This document shows, one piece after another, positions 45,768-56,749 of a stretch of 64,000 nucleotides of DNA. Below the pieces are notes generated by a model. That model was not told where the DNA came from and ran no database searches. It saw only the letters and a program-made list of their open reading frames with translations. How positions within the stretch are numbered: the first letter of the stretch is position 1; the number at the start of each line of letters is the position of its first letter. Source of the stretch: Phytophthora quininea (Eukaryota > Oomycota > Peronosporomycetes > Peronosporales > Peronosporaceae); the NCBI GenBank assembly GCA_011947345.1, contig JAAVTG010000542.1:301661-365660 (forward strand). Reading direction: 5' to 3'. Made by a program: the position numbers and the translations under genes.

Positions 45768-46024
45768 TGTTGTAAATATGGTAGCACTTACTCCTGAACA
45801 GGCCAAACGGCTAGAGCTGCTGTATTTACGGTAACTTTGGCGAGGAAGCGTGAGAGTTGGAAACCAGAGGACTTCACTACAGACTCTGGTCACGACGTGG
45901 ACACTTGATAGAAAATTGTGAAGTAAATGTATTTGAACGCTGCTGTATGCCTTTTCGCTACGCGGCTCTCCGCTACGATATCTTAAACGGTTTTTTCTGA
46001 ACGAACGGTGGAGGAGCCACCACA
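45768..46024 (-). repeat. LTR D, 5' copy (257 bp)
   Basis: Same sequence as 40267-40523. It carries the element's promoter. The bases between it and the gag ATG (45741-45767) must hold the primer-binding site; in sense they begin TTGTAGAGCTTTCGAGTCG. GAATC follows at 46025-46029. Confidence 0.95.
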
Positions 46025-46029
46025 GAATC

Positions 46030-47380
46030 CGGGTAGGTGTGCGGACAGCGTGCATGGGCGTCGAGGGACAAACGAGACGCGGCCTGCTCCCAGCTTTAGC
46101 TTCAACGGGTGGTTGTGTGCCTGAATCTTGAGGTTAAGCTTCTCCGCCAAGGCGGTTGTGATAGCGTTGAAGGAGGCTCCAGAATCGATAAAAGCAGAGG
46201 CAGTGGTGCCACTCACGGACACGGACTGCTCCAGATAACCATAAAGAGATTTTTCTGACGACTCAGCACTGCGTCATCGCGCTCATAGGCGAAGGCATGC
46301 TGAGTCGCAGAGGCTGGCTACGGTACTGCCGTATGGTTCTCGGTAGTGCAGCCTTTCTCGGCGGGCTGGCGCCCCGCCGAGATGTCTAGTTTTTGCGCCA
46401 GCACCCTTCCTCGGGCAGTCTGGCGACTTGTGGCCCTTGACCCCGCAGGTGAAGCACGTCACTTCAGGAGTTTCTGCAGTCGGGTTCTGGTTTGCGGAGA
46501 TCCACCTGCACTGCGGCCGCGTCCTGGCTGCTGACGGCCTGGCGTATTTGCGCTTGATGCTCCTGTCGGCAGACGAGTTCGACTTGGCTTCCGGGCATTC
46601 TCGAAGCATTCTCGAATCGCTGCGCGTGCTCGATCGTGTCTTGTAGGCTCGTGGGAATATTTTGGCAGATGTAGGAGCTTGTGTCGGCCCGGATATTCTG
46701 CTGGTAAAACCAGCGTTTGATCACGTCGGGAATCTCGACGGACGCCTGCGACAACAGGAGCATGAACTTCGACGTATACTCCTGCTGCGACCCCGTCACT
46801 TGCAACTCGTACATCTTCGTGAGGAGGTTGTATTCAAAGTCACTGTCCCGGAACCGAGCTCGGATGCGCTCCTTGAACAAGGTCCACGTCTGAGGTGCCT
46901 CGCCGACTGAGGCTTTAAATTCACGGTACCACGACATTACGTCGGGACCAAGAAAAGGAACCACCATGTTAACGAACCGCGAGTCGTCGGCTTCTCGCTC
47001 AGTGCTGTACGCAGCGAAGTGCTCTTCAATCTGGAAGATCCACAACTCCAAGTCCTCATCTCGTTTGCCGAGGAACTTGGGTGGGTTCGCACGCTGCTTT
47101 TGCTGATTGGCTTTCTACTGCTGAGCAAACATCTCACTCTGAAAAGCAGCCTGTTGCACCATAAACGCCTGCATCTGTTGCTGGTTATTGAGGACCGTTG
47201 CTTGCATCTGCTGCTGGCTCGCCAGCAAGGATTGTTGCTGCATCGACATCATCTGGAGCGTTTGAGCCATCATTTGCTCCATCTAGGGAATCGGAGGCGG
47301 GGCCGAGGTAGCCGATGGTGAGTTGGTCTGGGCTTGATCGCCGACAGGGTCTGCTCATTGCTTTCTTCTTGGGTCGGCAT
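46030..47380 (-). CDS. Element B gag, zinc knuckle and protease start
   Basis: From ATG 47380 (MPTQEESNEQ) through several frames. A Gln/Met-rich coiled coil around 47285-47110 precedes a gag domain at 47051-46464 (LWIFQIEEHFAAYSTE; FLGPDVMSWYREFKASVG; WTLFKERIRARFRDSDFEYN; QEYTSKFMLLLSQ). The CCHC knuckle VTCFTCGVKGHKSPDCPRK lies near 46440. The protease start ASAFIDSGASFNAITT (active Asp in DSGA) runs 46222-46060. It is cut by element D at GAATC, and the protease continues at 40261. An in-frame TAG and frame breaks lie near 47285 and 47110. Confidence 0.8.
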
Positions 47381-47421
47381 GCTCTGTTCTTGAGGATCTT
47401 GCTCGCCGCATGTTGCTTAGT

Positions 47422-48419
47422 TGTGGTGAAGCTTGCTGCGGATTGACGGGAAGAGACCGCGATTGTTGGATGATGGTGAGGGATGGGTGAGACACACAGA
47501 GAACATTCGGAGAACTCCCGACCGACCGCGATCAGTTTTGGGTTGGTCACTTTAGTCGGTCATTGGTGGTCGATCACGAGCAATCATTTCGGTACACGGT
47601 CACTTTCGGTTGATCAGGTGCGATCATTTCGACACGCGATCACGATCACTTCCGGTGATCACTGTGCATCGGTCATGTGCAGTTATGTGGGTATGCAATC
47701 ACTCTCTGGTGGCACTCTACGATCGAGTGGATGTTGTGCAAAGGAAGCCCGGCGAAGGAGTGATGCGCAAGCAAGTTGAAGGACGGCGGAGCTGAGTAAT
47801 ACCCAATGAGCGGTGACAAGATCTTGGGTGCTCTCTTTTGAAGACGTTAAGCAAGGGCAAAGTAAGGATAGTGTAGAGGAGTGCAGACAGCTGTAGTGGA
47901 TAGAGAAGAATGCTAAAGAACAAACAGAGTTGATTTTCCCCTGGAACGCACAAGAGGCATCGGGCACGGGAAGGTATTGGCCCACCCACGCCGTCAAGTC
48001 GCAGAGGGCCCGGAAGATTTTGGCCGGTGATCACTCTCACCCCTGAGATCCCGCTATCGGAAGCGGTTACGCTCGCAAGAGCCCAAGCAAAGGAAAGGAC
48101 AAGGACAAGAAGGGCCCAAGACAGCGTCTGGCCCGTCGACCACGAGCTCGAAGACTCGCTCGGAGGACGACACCCCAACCCGGACAGCAGGCGAAGCATA
48201 TCCACGCTGCTGCCCAAGGTCCCGCGACTGCCCAAGTCGGTTCAAGTGACCATCAACCCACTCATCTCCAAGCCACCTGAAGAGCGCTACCCGCCCGCCG
48301 ACGGGTACACAAGGTGAGGAAGAGTTCAGCACACGCACGGCATATCGGAGTACCCCTCCGCAGTCGGTAGTCTGGGCACCGTGCGCAAGAGCGGTTTCGG
48401 TAAATCGCGCTCTGCCACA
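47422..48419 (-). repeat. LTR C, copy 2 (998 bp, solo)
   Basis: Inverted match of 26992-27993, over 99 percent alike by eye. Flanks are TAGT (47418-47421) and GAAG (48420-48423). They do not match each other but match, complemented, the flanks of the other copy. Confidence 0.85.
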
Positions 48420-48700
48420 GAAGCAGTTGCGGGTTCGTCGTATAGCCGTTCGACTAGCCCGTGATTGGTGGAAAACCACCGAAGTTATTTGCAATCTTAG
48501 ACCGACACTGAAACTTATCCCAAGCAGCGCCCAAGATCTCTGCCGCTTTTTGGCTTGCAATGCCCCCACCACTTCTGCCCGTGTTCAACCCCCTAGCGCG
48601 GCCAAACTTCCGGTCGTCTGGCCCGTTCACGGTAGTCCCGCCGAGAGAAGCTGAGACGTCCTATATTTTTAAGTGGGGGTTTGCGCTCAATCCCAGGACG
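48420..48700. other. Flank of LTR C and start of hAT remnant
   Basis: No gene recognised. With the inversion undone, GAAG here continues directly from the complement of 27994 onward. Confidence 0.4.
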
Positions 48701-50860
48701 AGAGCGGTGTGCTGACAACAAAACGGACTTGTATCGCGTACGAGTCCTGCAGAACCAGCGGGAGAAACCTATTCTCGATATCCAGCGGCAAGACATCAAA
48801 GGCAGCGCCAATTGAGGGTTTATCACCATCTGCGATCGCCGAAAAGCGAGGTGGGGTTGACAGGAAAACGTAAACAAGACGCTGAAGTGGAAATGTTGCG
48901 CGCATCACCGCTTTTGCCAGCAACCCTGCTCGTCTTAGCTTGTTCCTAGAAACCCTTTGAATCATCAACCACAATCTGCCCCTGAAGATCGGTGAATACG
49001 ATGAGTCAAGACTTCTTGAGGCTCTAATTGTCAAAAAGGAAATGTAGACTGTCGTCAGTGCCAAGCGTGTTAAGGAATCTATCATCAAGCTGTATCACGC
49101 GACGAAAAAGAAATCCTGAAATATCTTGCCGATAACTGCGAAACCTACCCAAATGTTACTCTTGTCGCTGACTTCCGGATGTGCAAGACGACGGGGACAA
49201 ATACTTAGGAGTGAGAGTGTACCTGGTCGACAAAGAAGGACGGTTAACTCGGTTCTTCTCGGCACGAAGAAATTTAATCCCGCCTACAGCAATCGTGATG
49301 GTGGGATTCGTGCGCCATTTGAAAGGTGGTTAGCGAAAATGTTGAGTGACGTTCATTTTGAACCTAAAACCTTTTATGGGGCTGCCAGTGACGCCGGCGG
49401 CGACGTCAAACACATGCTGAAAACGAAGCTTAAGCTGAAGTGGGAATGGTGTTTTGCGCACATGTTGCATGCAGCAACAAAGGAGTCTTGTGGAATTGGT
49501 GGTAAAAAGAGTCCAGCAGCTAACTCAGAAGTGGCCGAGTTAATCTCCAACACGACACTAGTAACCACACACGTAAAACTTGTGAGCAAGATAGGGGATC
49601 TTTTGCTGAGTTATGTGAGGAGGAGACAACAGGTGTGCCAGCGAAGTTGCTGGGATACTCAGCGACTCGCTTTCTGAGGAAAACAAATGCCATGAAGCGA
49701 GTGCTTGATAAATTGTCCGCTGTCGTCGCATGGTATGAAGAACGAAAGCATCAAGCGCTACGAGAGCGGAAGGCGCCACCCGACTTTCCTCTAGCGAATT
49801 GTCACGCCGATTTGGTTTCAGTACTCTCGATTTTGATGCCGATTGCTGATATAAAATTCAAATGCCAAGATGAGCAAGTGGAAGTTCCTATGTCGTTGTA
49901 CATCGATGATCTGCAGCCAAAGCGATCGGTCCGCCACTACCTGTCCCGGACAAAACTCCTCAGTGGATTTGGACAGCGAACTCACGTCAACAGCATCGAA
50001 AACCCGCGATTTACTGCACAACGCTGTGGACGAGAGGTTTTTCTCTCGGTACTACAAAGACGCCAATCTCAAAGAATGTGACTTCGTCCTGGAGATGATA
50101 CTGCTCCTTCACCCGATTTACAAGCACTCAATTCGAGAATCCCTCAACACAGTCGTTGTGAAGTGTTGCCGGCAGTATGGAATGAAAGAAAAATCTATTC
50201 ATGACAGACTTCAAGAGGTGACAAATAAAATCCGCTCGAATCTTATCGCACTTTTGAAGTCTATTGCTGGACCGATTCATCATGGACAAGAGCAAGTGTC
50301 CGTGGCACAGGCGAATCTTAGCAGGTTGGAGACACGGTTTGCCCCACGGTTCGCGAGAACAGTGCAATCCAATCGTGTCGATCGTCATGCCGAATATGAG
50401 CTAGACCGCTGGATGGACGATACTGTTGATGTTCTGCGCAATACCAACATGACTCAAAAGAAAATGTTCTTCAATTTTGGAGAGAATGGAAGAGGCGGGA
50501 GAATACCGGATCATCCCCATAGCCGCTCGCGTGCTTTTCGCCATACCGTCTTCATCGTGTCAAATTGAATGTGACTTCAGTGTCAGTGGAGAAATGGCTT
50601 CATCCCAGCGCACCAGCTTGGCCGGAGACAGCATTGACATGTGTATATTCCTGAACAGGAACCCAGAGTTCGTCAACTTGCTTCAGTGCGAAGAGATCCC
50701 ACGCGGCCAGCATGACTCGCTCAAGCCTAGAGATGTTGTGCTGGAATTTGATCCAGAAGCGCACATGACCGATCTCAATACTGACCTTCTGTTGGAATTT
50801 GTTTCGAGCACCACCTTGTCTCGTGAGCTAGAAGACGAGGAAGAGAAGACATCCCGTTGA
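48700..50860 (+). pseudogene. hAT-family transposase remnant
   Basis: Frames around 48700-49100 (weak), 49126-49677, 49635-50081, 49870-50568 and 50477-50860. Recognisable parts: FEPKTFYGAASDAGGDVKHMLKTKL then WEWCFAHMLHAATKESCG, the hAT core with its CxxH-like motif; helical LLGYSATRFLRKTNAMKRVL; and the C-terminal dimerisation domain IIPIAARVLFAIPSSSCQIECDFSVSG ... NRNPEFVNLLQCEEI. An acidic tail follows. At least four frame breaks and stops in the N-terminal part. Element ends and an 8-bp duplication were not found. Confidence 0.75.
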
Positions 50861-50869
50861 CGATCACAT

Positions 50870-51783
50870 TCGTGTCTACCTCATTTTAGTCTTTTGTTAA
50901 ATAATCATGTTGTCCGTCGAACGAGCCTGCATCGCCGCTGCGAACTTTTTAATACTCCAGAATCACTGCTCATAGCTCGTTGACAACACGGTGGCCAGCA
51001 TCTCGAACGGGATTTAAATGCAACACTCCTTCTTTGTGTCGTTCACGTGTCGTCGCTGGAAGTCGAGAAACCTTTCGGTGCAAACTAACACTGAATCGGG
51101 AAATACGTCACCGACTTCGCGCCGGTCGACTTAGTGACTTGCTCACTACACTCGCCTTGCACTGGGACAACTTGCTCCGCTATGTATCTCACCACTGACC
51201 TACGGCTTCAGCTCCTCAAACAATGATGCCGCAATGTGCCGGTGGACGGAGCCTTTGTTCGACCTCGCCGTAGCCGCCTACACAATGATTTTGGTCTGTA
51301 TTTCCACGATGCCCGAGGCAAACCCGGGCTATGCATCACGATGGAGGCTCCCGATGATATCAGTGCCTGCAGAATAGCGTTAGCAGGCTTTTGTACGAGC
51401 CATACGTGTTCAGCAACGCCATCCGTCGGACCATCGAGCAGATACCCCCAGTATTTCTAGCCATTGATCACCTACGTAAAAACAACAACTGTGCAAGACG
51501 GAGTCAATCACCATCATATATCTATGAAATACCTGTCGCGGCCAGCCCTGCGTTCACTTCCTAGTGATGTAAGAGCGATGTCCAAATAAAAAGTGATCGC
51601 TTTTTCTTGATAACTTTTGCATAAACGGGACAGCTGCAAAAAGCAGTCAGAGATTTCGTTGCCTAAAAGTCGAAAAACAAAGTAGCCTCACGACCAACTT
51701 TTTGGAGCCGGAGATAACTTTTGACAGCGCACACGTAAAAAGCTGTCCTAGCACTGATCGCGTGTCGTGCCGTCTACAGCCTC
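50870..51783. other. Spacer between hAT and Harbinger 2
   Basis: About 0.9 kb without a recognised gene. Small ORFs at 50980-51198 and 51236-51460 have no motif. From about 51570 the sequence becomes AT-rich and may hold the left end of the next element. Confidence 0.4.
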
Positions 51784-52905
51784 ATGAGCACCAGTGACAG
51801 CCGTCGGAGCGTGCAAGGCATCGTCGAAGACGAAGACGAAGCCATGGACGACGTTGCCGACAGCGCAACAGAGGCAGAGCGCCCAAGTAAGCGTCGAAAG
51901 CCGTACAACTCCTGTCGCTGTGTAACAATGTCTCTATGTCCCAGAGTAATGACGAGAGCATGTTATCGGACGGTGAAGACGCTGCAGATAGCGATGATGA
52001 TGAAGCCATGCTGCTGTTTTTGCTTTTCGTCATGCTTGGTGCTCTGTTTGGCACAATGGACTGGAGATCTCTTCGTGCGCCGCCCAGCGAGCAGATCACT
52101 GTTAGGTCAGATTTCTATCGCAAATTGAAGGCCCAGAGATCAGCCAAGGCATATCGAAAGACATTACGTTGCACACCGGCGTCATTCGATGCGCTGTGTT
52201 CGTTTTGGAACCGCAGTACTACATTATGTATGGTTTTCCGAGAAAAATACTCAAAACGAGTTTGATTTTGGTCTAGCGGTACTTTTGACATACTACGGTA
52301 ACGGGTGTGGCCAAGACGGAGATGGAATTGGAGGAGCAGCGGTTCAGCTGGGGATGTCACGAACCGTGGCGTCGCGTTACATTAATAACATTGAGAAGTT
52401 GCTTTATGAGATGGTGGATGCAGTGATATATTTTCCTCCTCGAACAGCGGACGATGAGTGGAGTGAATTGGCGGATGGATTCGCTGCTCGCAATGCCGAT
52501 TTTCCTGACGTGGCCTGCGTTTTTGATGGGACTCTTATACGAACGCGACGACCGCAGGACTTCCTGCTAAGACGTTGAAAATATGCTGAGAATTTATTCG
52601 CTTAAGGTTTTGTGCAGGGATTTTATGACAAGAGTGGCAAACCGTCCTATAACGGCTTGGCTGCTATCGATTACCGCTCGAAATTTCGCTACATTGGAGT
52701 GTTTAGCGGCAGCAACTCTGATCAATCGATGTGGAATCAATCCACCGTTTTAGGTGCAAATGCAAGAGAATTGTGTCCGCCTGGAATTAGTTGTTTGGGT
52801 GATGCGGGCTTCAAATTGTGGCCGTTCTTGATGGTGCCATTTGACGAACGTGGCGGCAAGCATTTGACACGGAAGCAGCGAACTAATTCGTGCATTCATC
52901 GCTAA
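51784..52905 (+). pseudogene. Harbinger 2 DDE transposase, truncated
   Basis: Frames 51784-52128, 51936-52265, 52189-52578 and 52612-52905. An acidic start and a hydrophobic stretch (MLLFLLFVMLGALFG) lead to a helix-turn-helix-like region (AAVQLGMSRTVASRYINNIEKLL) and the DDE_Tnp_4 core: VACVFDGTLIRTRRP (first Asp), GVFSGSNSDQSMWNQS (second), CLGDAGFKLWPFLMVPF. The usual end after LTRKQ..N is missing, and the frame runs into the convergent partner gene. Three frame breaks. Confidence 0.75.
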
Positions 52906-54123
52906 TATCACCAGTCTTCCAGTTCTTGATTTCTTGGTAGAGTCCGTGTGTAACCTGATGCAGGCCGGTGAGTTTTTGAAGGAGAGCTTCGTTGGTAGCT
53001 TGCTGCTTGTTGTTAGCATTTTCAATTGAGGCCACCAGCCTGCCGAATAGCTCCGTCATATCTTCATTGCTCTGCGCCGGTTGATGGCGAGCTGTAAACA
53101 CTCGCTCAATTGTTTCGAAACCCAATCGCAAGGTGTCATTCACGGCATCAACGGGACGCTTCACCGCTGGCTTGCCGCTTTGGTTTCTGCGCTGCGCTTT
53201 CTTTTTGCTACCGCTTTTGCTTTTCTCTGGCTTCAGTTGGTGACTCACATGATTCGCTGCCATCCTCTCCATCCGCTTCGTCGTCATTGCTGCTGTCGTT
53301 GGCGGCGTCACTGGCCTTCGCCGCCGTCCCAGATTCTGCAAAAGCTTCACCCGTACACCCGGGGCAACGAGAAAATACGTCGCACAGTAGTGGCCACAAA
53401 GCAGCAAGATCATATCCTAGCTGCTTCAGATAAGCAGGTCGTACATTTGCTGGATCGCATGTGAGCTGATGCCGACTGCCACCTTCGCCATCCGCGGTGC
53501 TGCCGCCCGAAGCTTCATTGGGATCCTCAAGAAAGAATTCATTCGGCATTTCGGGATACTTGCGGTCTGGCTCATTGCCTAGAGTCACTGCCATTTGCAG
53601 CGCGGTTTCCCGTGGCTAGCATGCGGGTTCTCTTGGACTTGTAAGCAGCTCGCACACAATCTATTTTGTTCTTGAACTGCTTCACTTCGACGTCACCTGG
53701 TCCATCACTGCCCCATGCGTGTTCAGCCAAAGCGCGTTCCTTGAAGACATTCACAGTATCTTCCCAAATGGCTCTTTAAGCTTTTGTGTTTGAGTTCTTA
53801 GTAGCAAACTCTTTCAAGATTCGCTTATTCATGAAGCGAGCTTGGATTGCCAGGGACGTCAACTCCACCGTCCACTTCATGCTCTTCCACTCTTTCCCCA
53901 GCGGCGCCTTCGCGACTTTTGTCTTCCGTTTCTTGGACGTGCGCTTGGCCTTGGACTTGGCCGCAGTTGGAGCTGCATTCTCAGTTGTTGTCGAAGACGT
54001 CTGAGAGAGAGATGTCGCATGTTCCTGGTATGGCGTCGAGCCATTCGTAGTGTGGACCTTGGAAATCGATGAGGGAGTGTTCCTTGTCTTGGGTTTCAGA
54101 GTAGTTGAAGTGATGTCAGTCAA
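52883..54123 (-). pseudogene. Harbinger 2 Myb/SANT-like accessory protein
   Basis: Frames 54123-53776, 53754-53572, 53594-53208 and 53413-52883. Ser/Thr-rich start, basic nuclear-localisation-like stretch (KSKAKRTSKKRKTKVAK), then a SANT-like DNA-binding part (WKSMKWTVELTSLAIQARFM; FKNKIDCVRAAYKSKRTRM), an acidic Asp/Ser-rich linker and a C-terminal coiled coil (ENANNKQQATNEALLQKLTGLHQ). Tail-to-tail with the transposase, ends overlapping by about 23 bp. Three frame breaks. Confidence 0.65.
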
Positions 54124-54619
54124 GCCAGGTTCAACGGCACGGCGATTTACATGTCTCGGCCGCTTATGTGGCGGCCCTCGAGCCTCAGGGCTCTGTTGGG
54201 ATGGTCCTCAAGTCGGATCACTGCTTTGTGTGCCTGGTCCAGCGTTGTGCTCTTCATACTGGGTGTAGTATGCTGGCAAGTTGAGCGAGGGTGGTGGAGT
54301 TGTCATTCCTGACATGTGGACGCGTCCCACCCCGGCTGGGGATAGCTGCATCGCTTCTTGGCTATCGTCTTGACCAAACGATGTATCGAACGTCGCGTTC
54401 TCTGCACTGCAACGCGCAGGAACACCACGCTTGTGTCGGCGCGGAGCTGTGCGCATTGTTGTGCGAGTGCGCAATGAAAGTCCTGTGTTATGTCATTTGC
54501 TGAGTAAAGGGTGCTTTAAAAGTCGACGCTTGCACGTTTGGACATGAAGATGACTTTTGTTGCCTGCTTTTTCGTCATGTAAGGAAGTCGTTGGCTAAAG
54601 AAGTCATCTACTTTTCTAT
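54124..54619. other. Spacer right of Harbinger 2
   Basis: No gene recognised. The AT-rich part at 54480-54620 may include the right end of the Harbinger element, but no inverted end matching 51570-51780 was confirmed. Confidence 0.35.
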
Positions 54620-54623
54620 TTGG

Positions 54624-56280
54624 TCATCGCTCTAAGCGTGCAGCCAGCTCTGCTTGTTGCGCAACCTGATACTGCTGCTCCGTGGCTATATCTTGAAGGC
54701 CCAATACACGCGTTGGGGATCGATCACGTCGGGAGTGGCGTAGCTCCAGACGCTGAACTCGAGAGGGCACAACTAGTGGGGCATTTGTTTCCAGTGAACG
54801 ATCAACAAGTGGCCTTGACGGAGGTTGCAGCACTAGTACCACGTTTGCTGAATTTTCCACGGCACCGTGCTGCTGGTAACGGTACGCTGTAACATCATCA
54901 ACAGGGAGCAACGTTTGTACGAGATCAATGTCACACTCTTGACAAAGACAACGCTGGACTGGCAACTCACTACTGTCAACCGAAGTGGTGTGTCTGTCGA
55001 TCCATATCTACTGTTAAAATATGTCCTTCTCCATGCATCTTGAATGCGTTCTTCCAACACCAAATCTTCTCCACTCATCTTCTCCTCTTCATCATTATCA
55101 TCAGCGTCACAATATTGTTCATCGCATTCAAGACCGAGGCAGCGAGAGTGATTCACTCTTGTGTCCAAGTTGCGCAAACCATCTTTAATGGCACCCGCAT
55201 TTGTAGATGCTACCGCTTCAAGACTGCGCTCAAGCGTGGCGTTAATTTGGGCAGCGAAGTTGCTTCGGTCGATATCACAGGGGAGGGGATGCGCTCGTTA
55301 TCGTTTTCACGTTCTGTCTTCACGGCTTCATCAACAGAGTTACTTGCACACGCGCTTTGGCGGTGTAGCTGTTCCTGAAGAATTGATATCGCATCAGCCT
55401 GGCGCTGCACCTGCAGATTGACCTCTGACTGCGTGTTCGTTAGAGCACGTTGTACTCTTGCCTCCAATTTGCTCTCACTGTGTGTCATTAGCTCCAATAC
55501 AAGTTGCCGAACATATTCGCGTACAGGGCCTTCCACACCACTCGAGATATCACGCTGCAATTCCTCACGAGCACGAGCAAGATCGACCTCGAATTTCTGT
55601 TTAATATCATCATCAGCACTTGCGGACGCCTCTGCTACCAACTTGCCCACTAGCTGAGCTGTATCCTCTCCTGCCGCCGCCTTGTCCGTCATCGCCACGA
55701 TTTTCTCGTCCAACATCTAATAAATGTGAGTGGTGATTGCTTCTAAACTGCTGCTCAATGTTCTCAATCTCGTCAAAGCGAGTGCGTGCACAGCTCGTTT
55801 GAGCAGCCATTGCCATCTGAGACGCGCGCTTCTTGTTGTATTTCCTGCAATGCTTGGGCCGGTTTCTCGTTCACAAACGTTTCAATCTACGACGACCTCT
55901 CGCTGTCCAGCAACTCAAGCCTCTGAAACTGTTTTGGAGCTCTGTCTGTGTTGTCGTTGAAGCTTCGCTGAGGCGTTCGGCAATAAGCCGCTGCTGGTTT
56001 GTAAGCTGCTGCACGTTTGCCTCGGTTGAAGCTTGAACAGCCATCAAGGCGGCGTTCTGCGCGTCACTTTGTTCTTGCTGCCGATGCTGTAGAAGCGTCT
56101 GCTCAGCAGCCAAAGCCTGTGTCTGCGCGATGATGTGCTGAGCAAACCCAACAAGTCGAGAATCAGCGCCTGAATTGAACGCCATGGTCGATGGCTGCAC
56201 TTCTCTGGGGAGCTCGACGATATCAGATTCTTCTACTGTTGCGAGATCTTCGGCTTGGGCAGTGACGTCCGCGCCTTAGG
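54624..56280 (-). pseudogene. Coiled-coil protein of unknown function, frame broken
   Basis: Frames 56200-55871, 55816-55613, 55716-55210, 55177-54833 and 54965-54624. The first two thirds are helical and rich in Gln, Ala and Glu (IIAQTQALAAEQTLLQHRQQEQ; LARAREELQRDISSGVEGPVREYV; QVQRQADAISILQEQLHRQ). The last third has Cys pairs (QRCLCQECDIDL) and basic residues. I do not recognise the family. It could be a retroelement Gag or a structural protein. The 5' end is uncertain: the frame is open above the ATG at 56185 and may start further up. Confidence 0.4.
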
Positions 56281-56749
56281 CCGCTAAGGCTGCAACTTGT
56301 GCTCGAGCTAGTACCACCGCCGCGGAAGGGGGCGAATTTATTTTCTGGCCTCAAGATCTCGATATATTACACTCGGAAAGCACCCAATGAAGAAAATGAC
56401 GTTTTGGGCCAATGACACTGCAGAGTTGTGAACCCACCCACGGAGCTCGCTCGTCACGAGACCGGTTCATGAGGGTTTTCGGGGAGCCTCAAGAGCCCGG
56501 TTTGTCGCCGGCTCGTCCAAGATTTGATTTGGACCATACGGTTTAACCGACCACTCAATTAATCCTCGTTTGGCTGTGCTCTCAGCACTTCATTTGCTTT
56601 CAATCCCTATCACTAGTTTGTTTGTGCAGACGCCTGGAACAAATCAACCCAACCGAAAAGGTTAGTACTAAAGCAAGAATTAGCACGAAGTGCAGAACTT
56701 CGGTCACCACCGGAATAGCGATAAGGACACGAAAGCAGTGGTAAAGTAG
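56281..56749. other. Non-coding spacer left of element E
   Basis: No gene recognised. A block rich in GAGCCC/GGCTCG words (56440-56520) faintly resembles 28005-28160, but the match is too weak to call a repeat family. Confidence 0.35.

Larger units (their letters stand above)
40267..46024 (-). mobile_element. Chromovirus D (Ty3/gypsy), complete and recent
   Basis: 5,758 bp with identical LTRs, a perfect GAATC duplication, gag, and pol ending in a chromodomain. It sits in the protease gene of element B. Identical LTRs mean a recent insertion, yet pol shows six frame breaks, several at short A/T runs, which argues for base-count errors in the consensus. Confidence 0.92.
36562..47421 (-). mobile_element. 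Ty3/gypsy element B body, interrupted by chromovirus D
   Basis: Gag at about 47380-46283, protease start at 46222-46060, then element D (40267-46024), then protease end, RT, RNase H and integrase at 40261-36990, and the 3' LTR. Removing D and one GAATC joins the protease in frame. The 5' LTR is 24305-26844, now in opposite orientation because of the 27994-47421 inversion. Confidence 0.8.

Noticed and set aside
26992..48419. The two LTR C copies as the LTR pair of one element
   Set aside because: They are inverted, not direct, and each gains its own 4-bp duplication when the inversion is undone, so they are independent solo insertions.
50980..51460. Two small plus-strand ORFs (72 and 74 codons)
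   Set aside because: No motif, no start context, no neighbour support.
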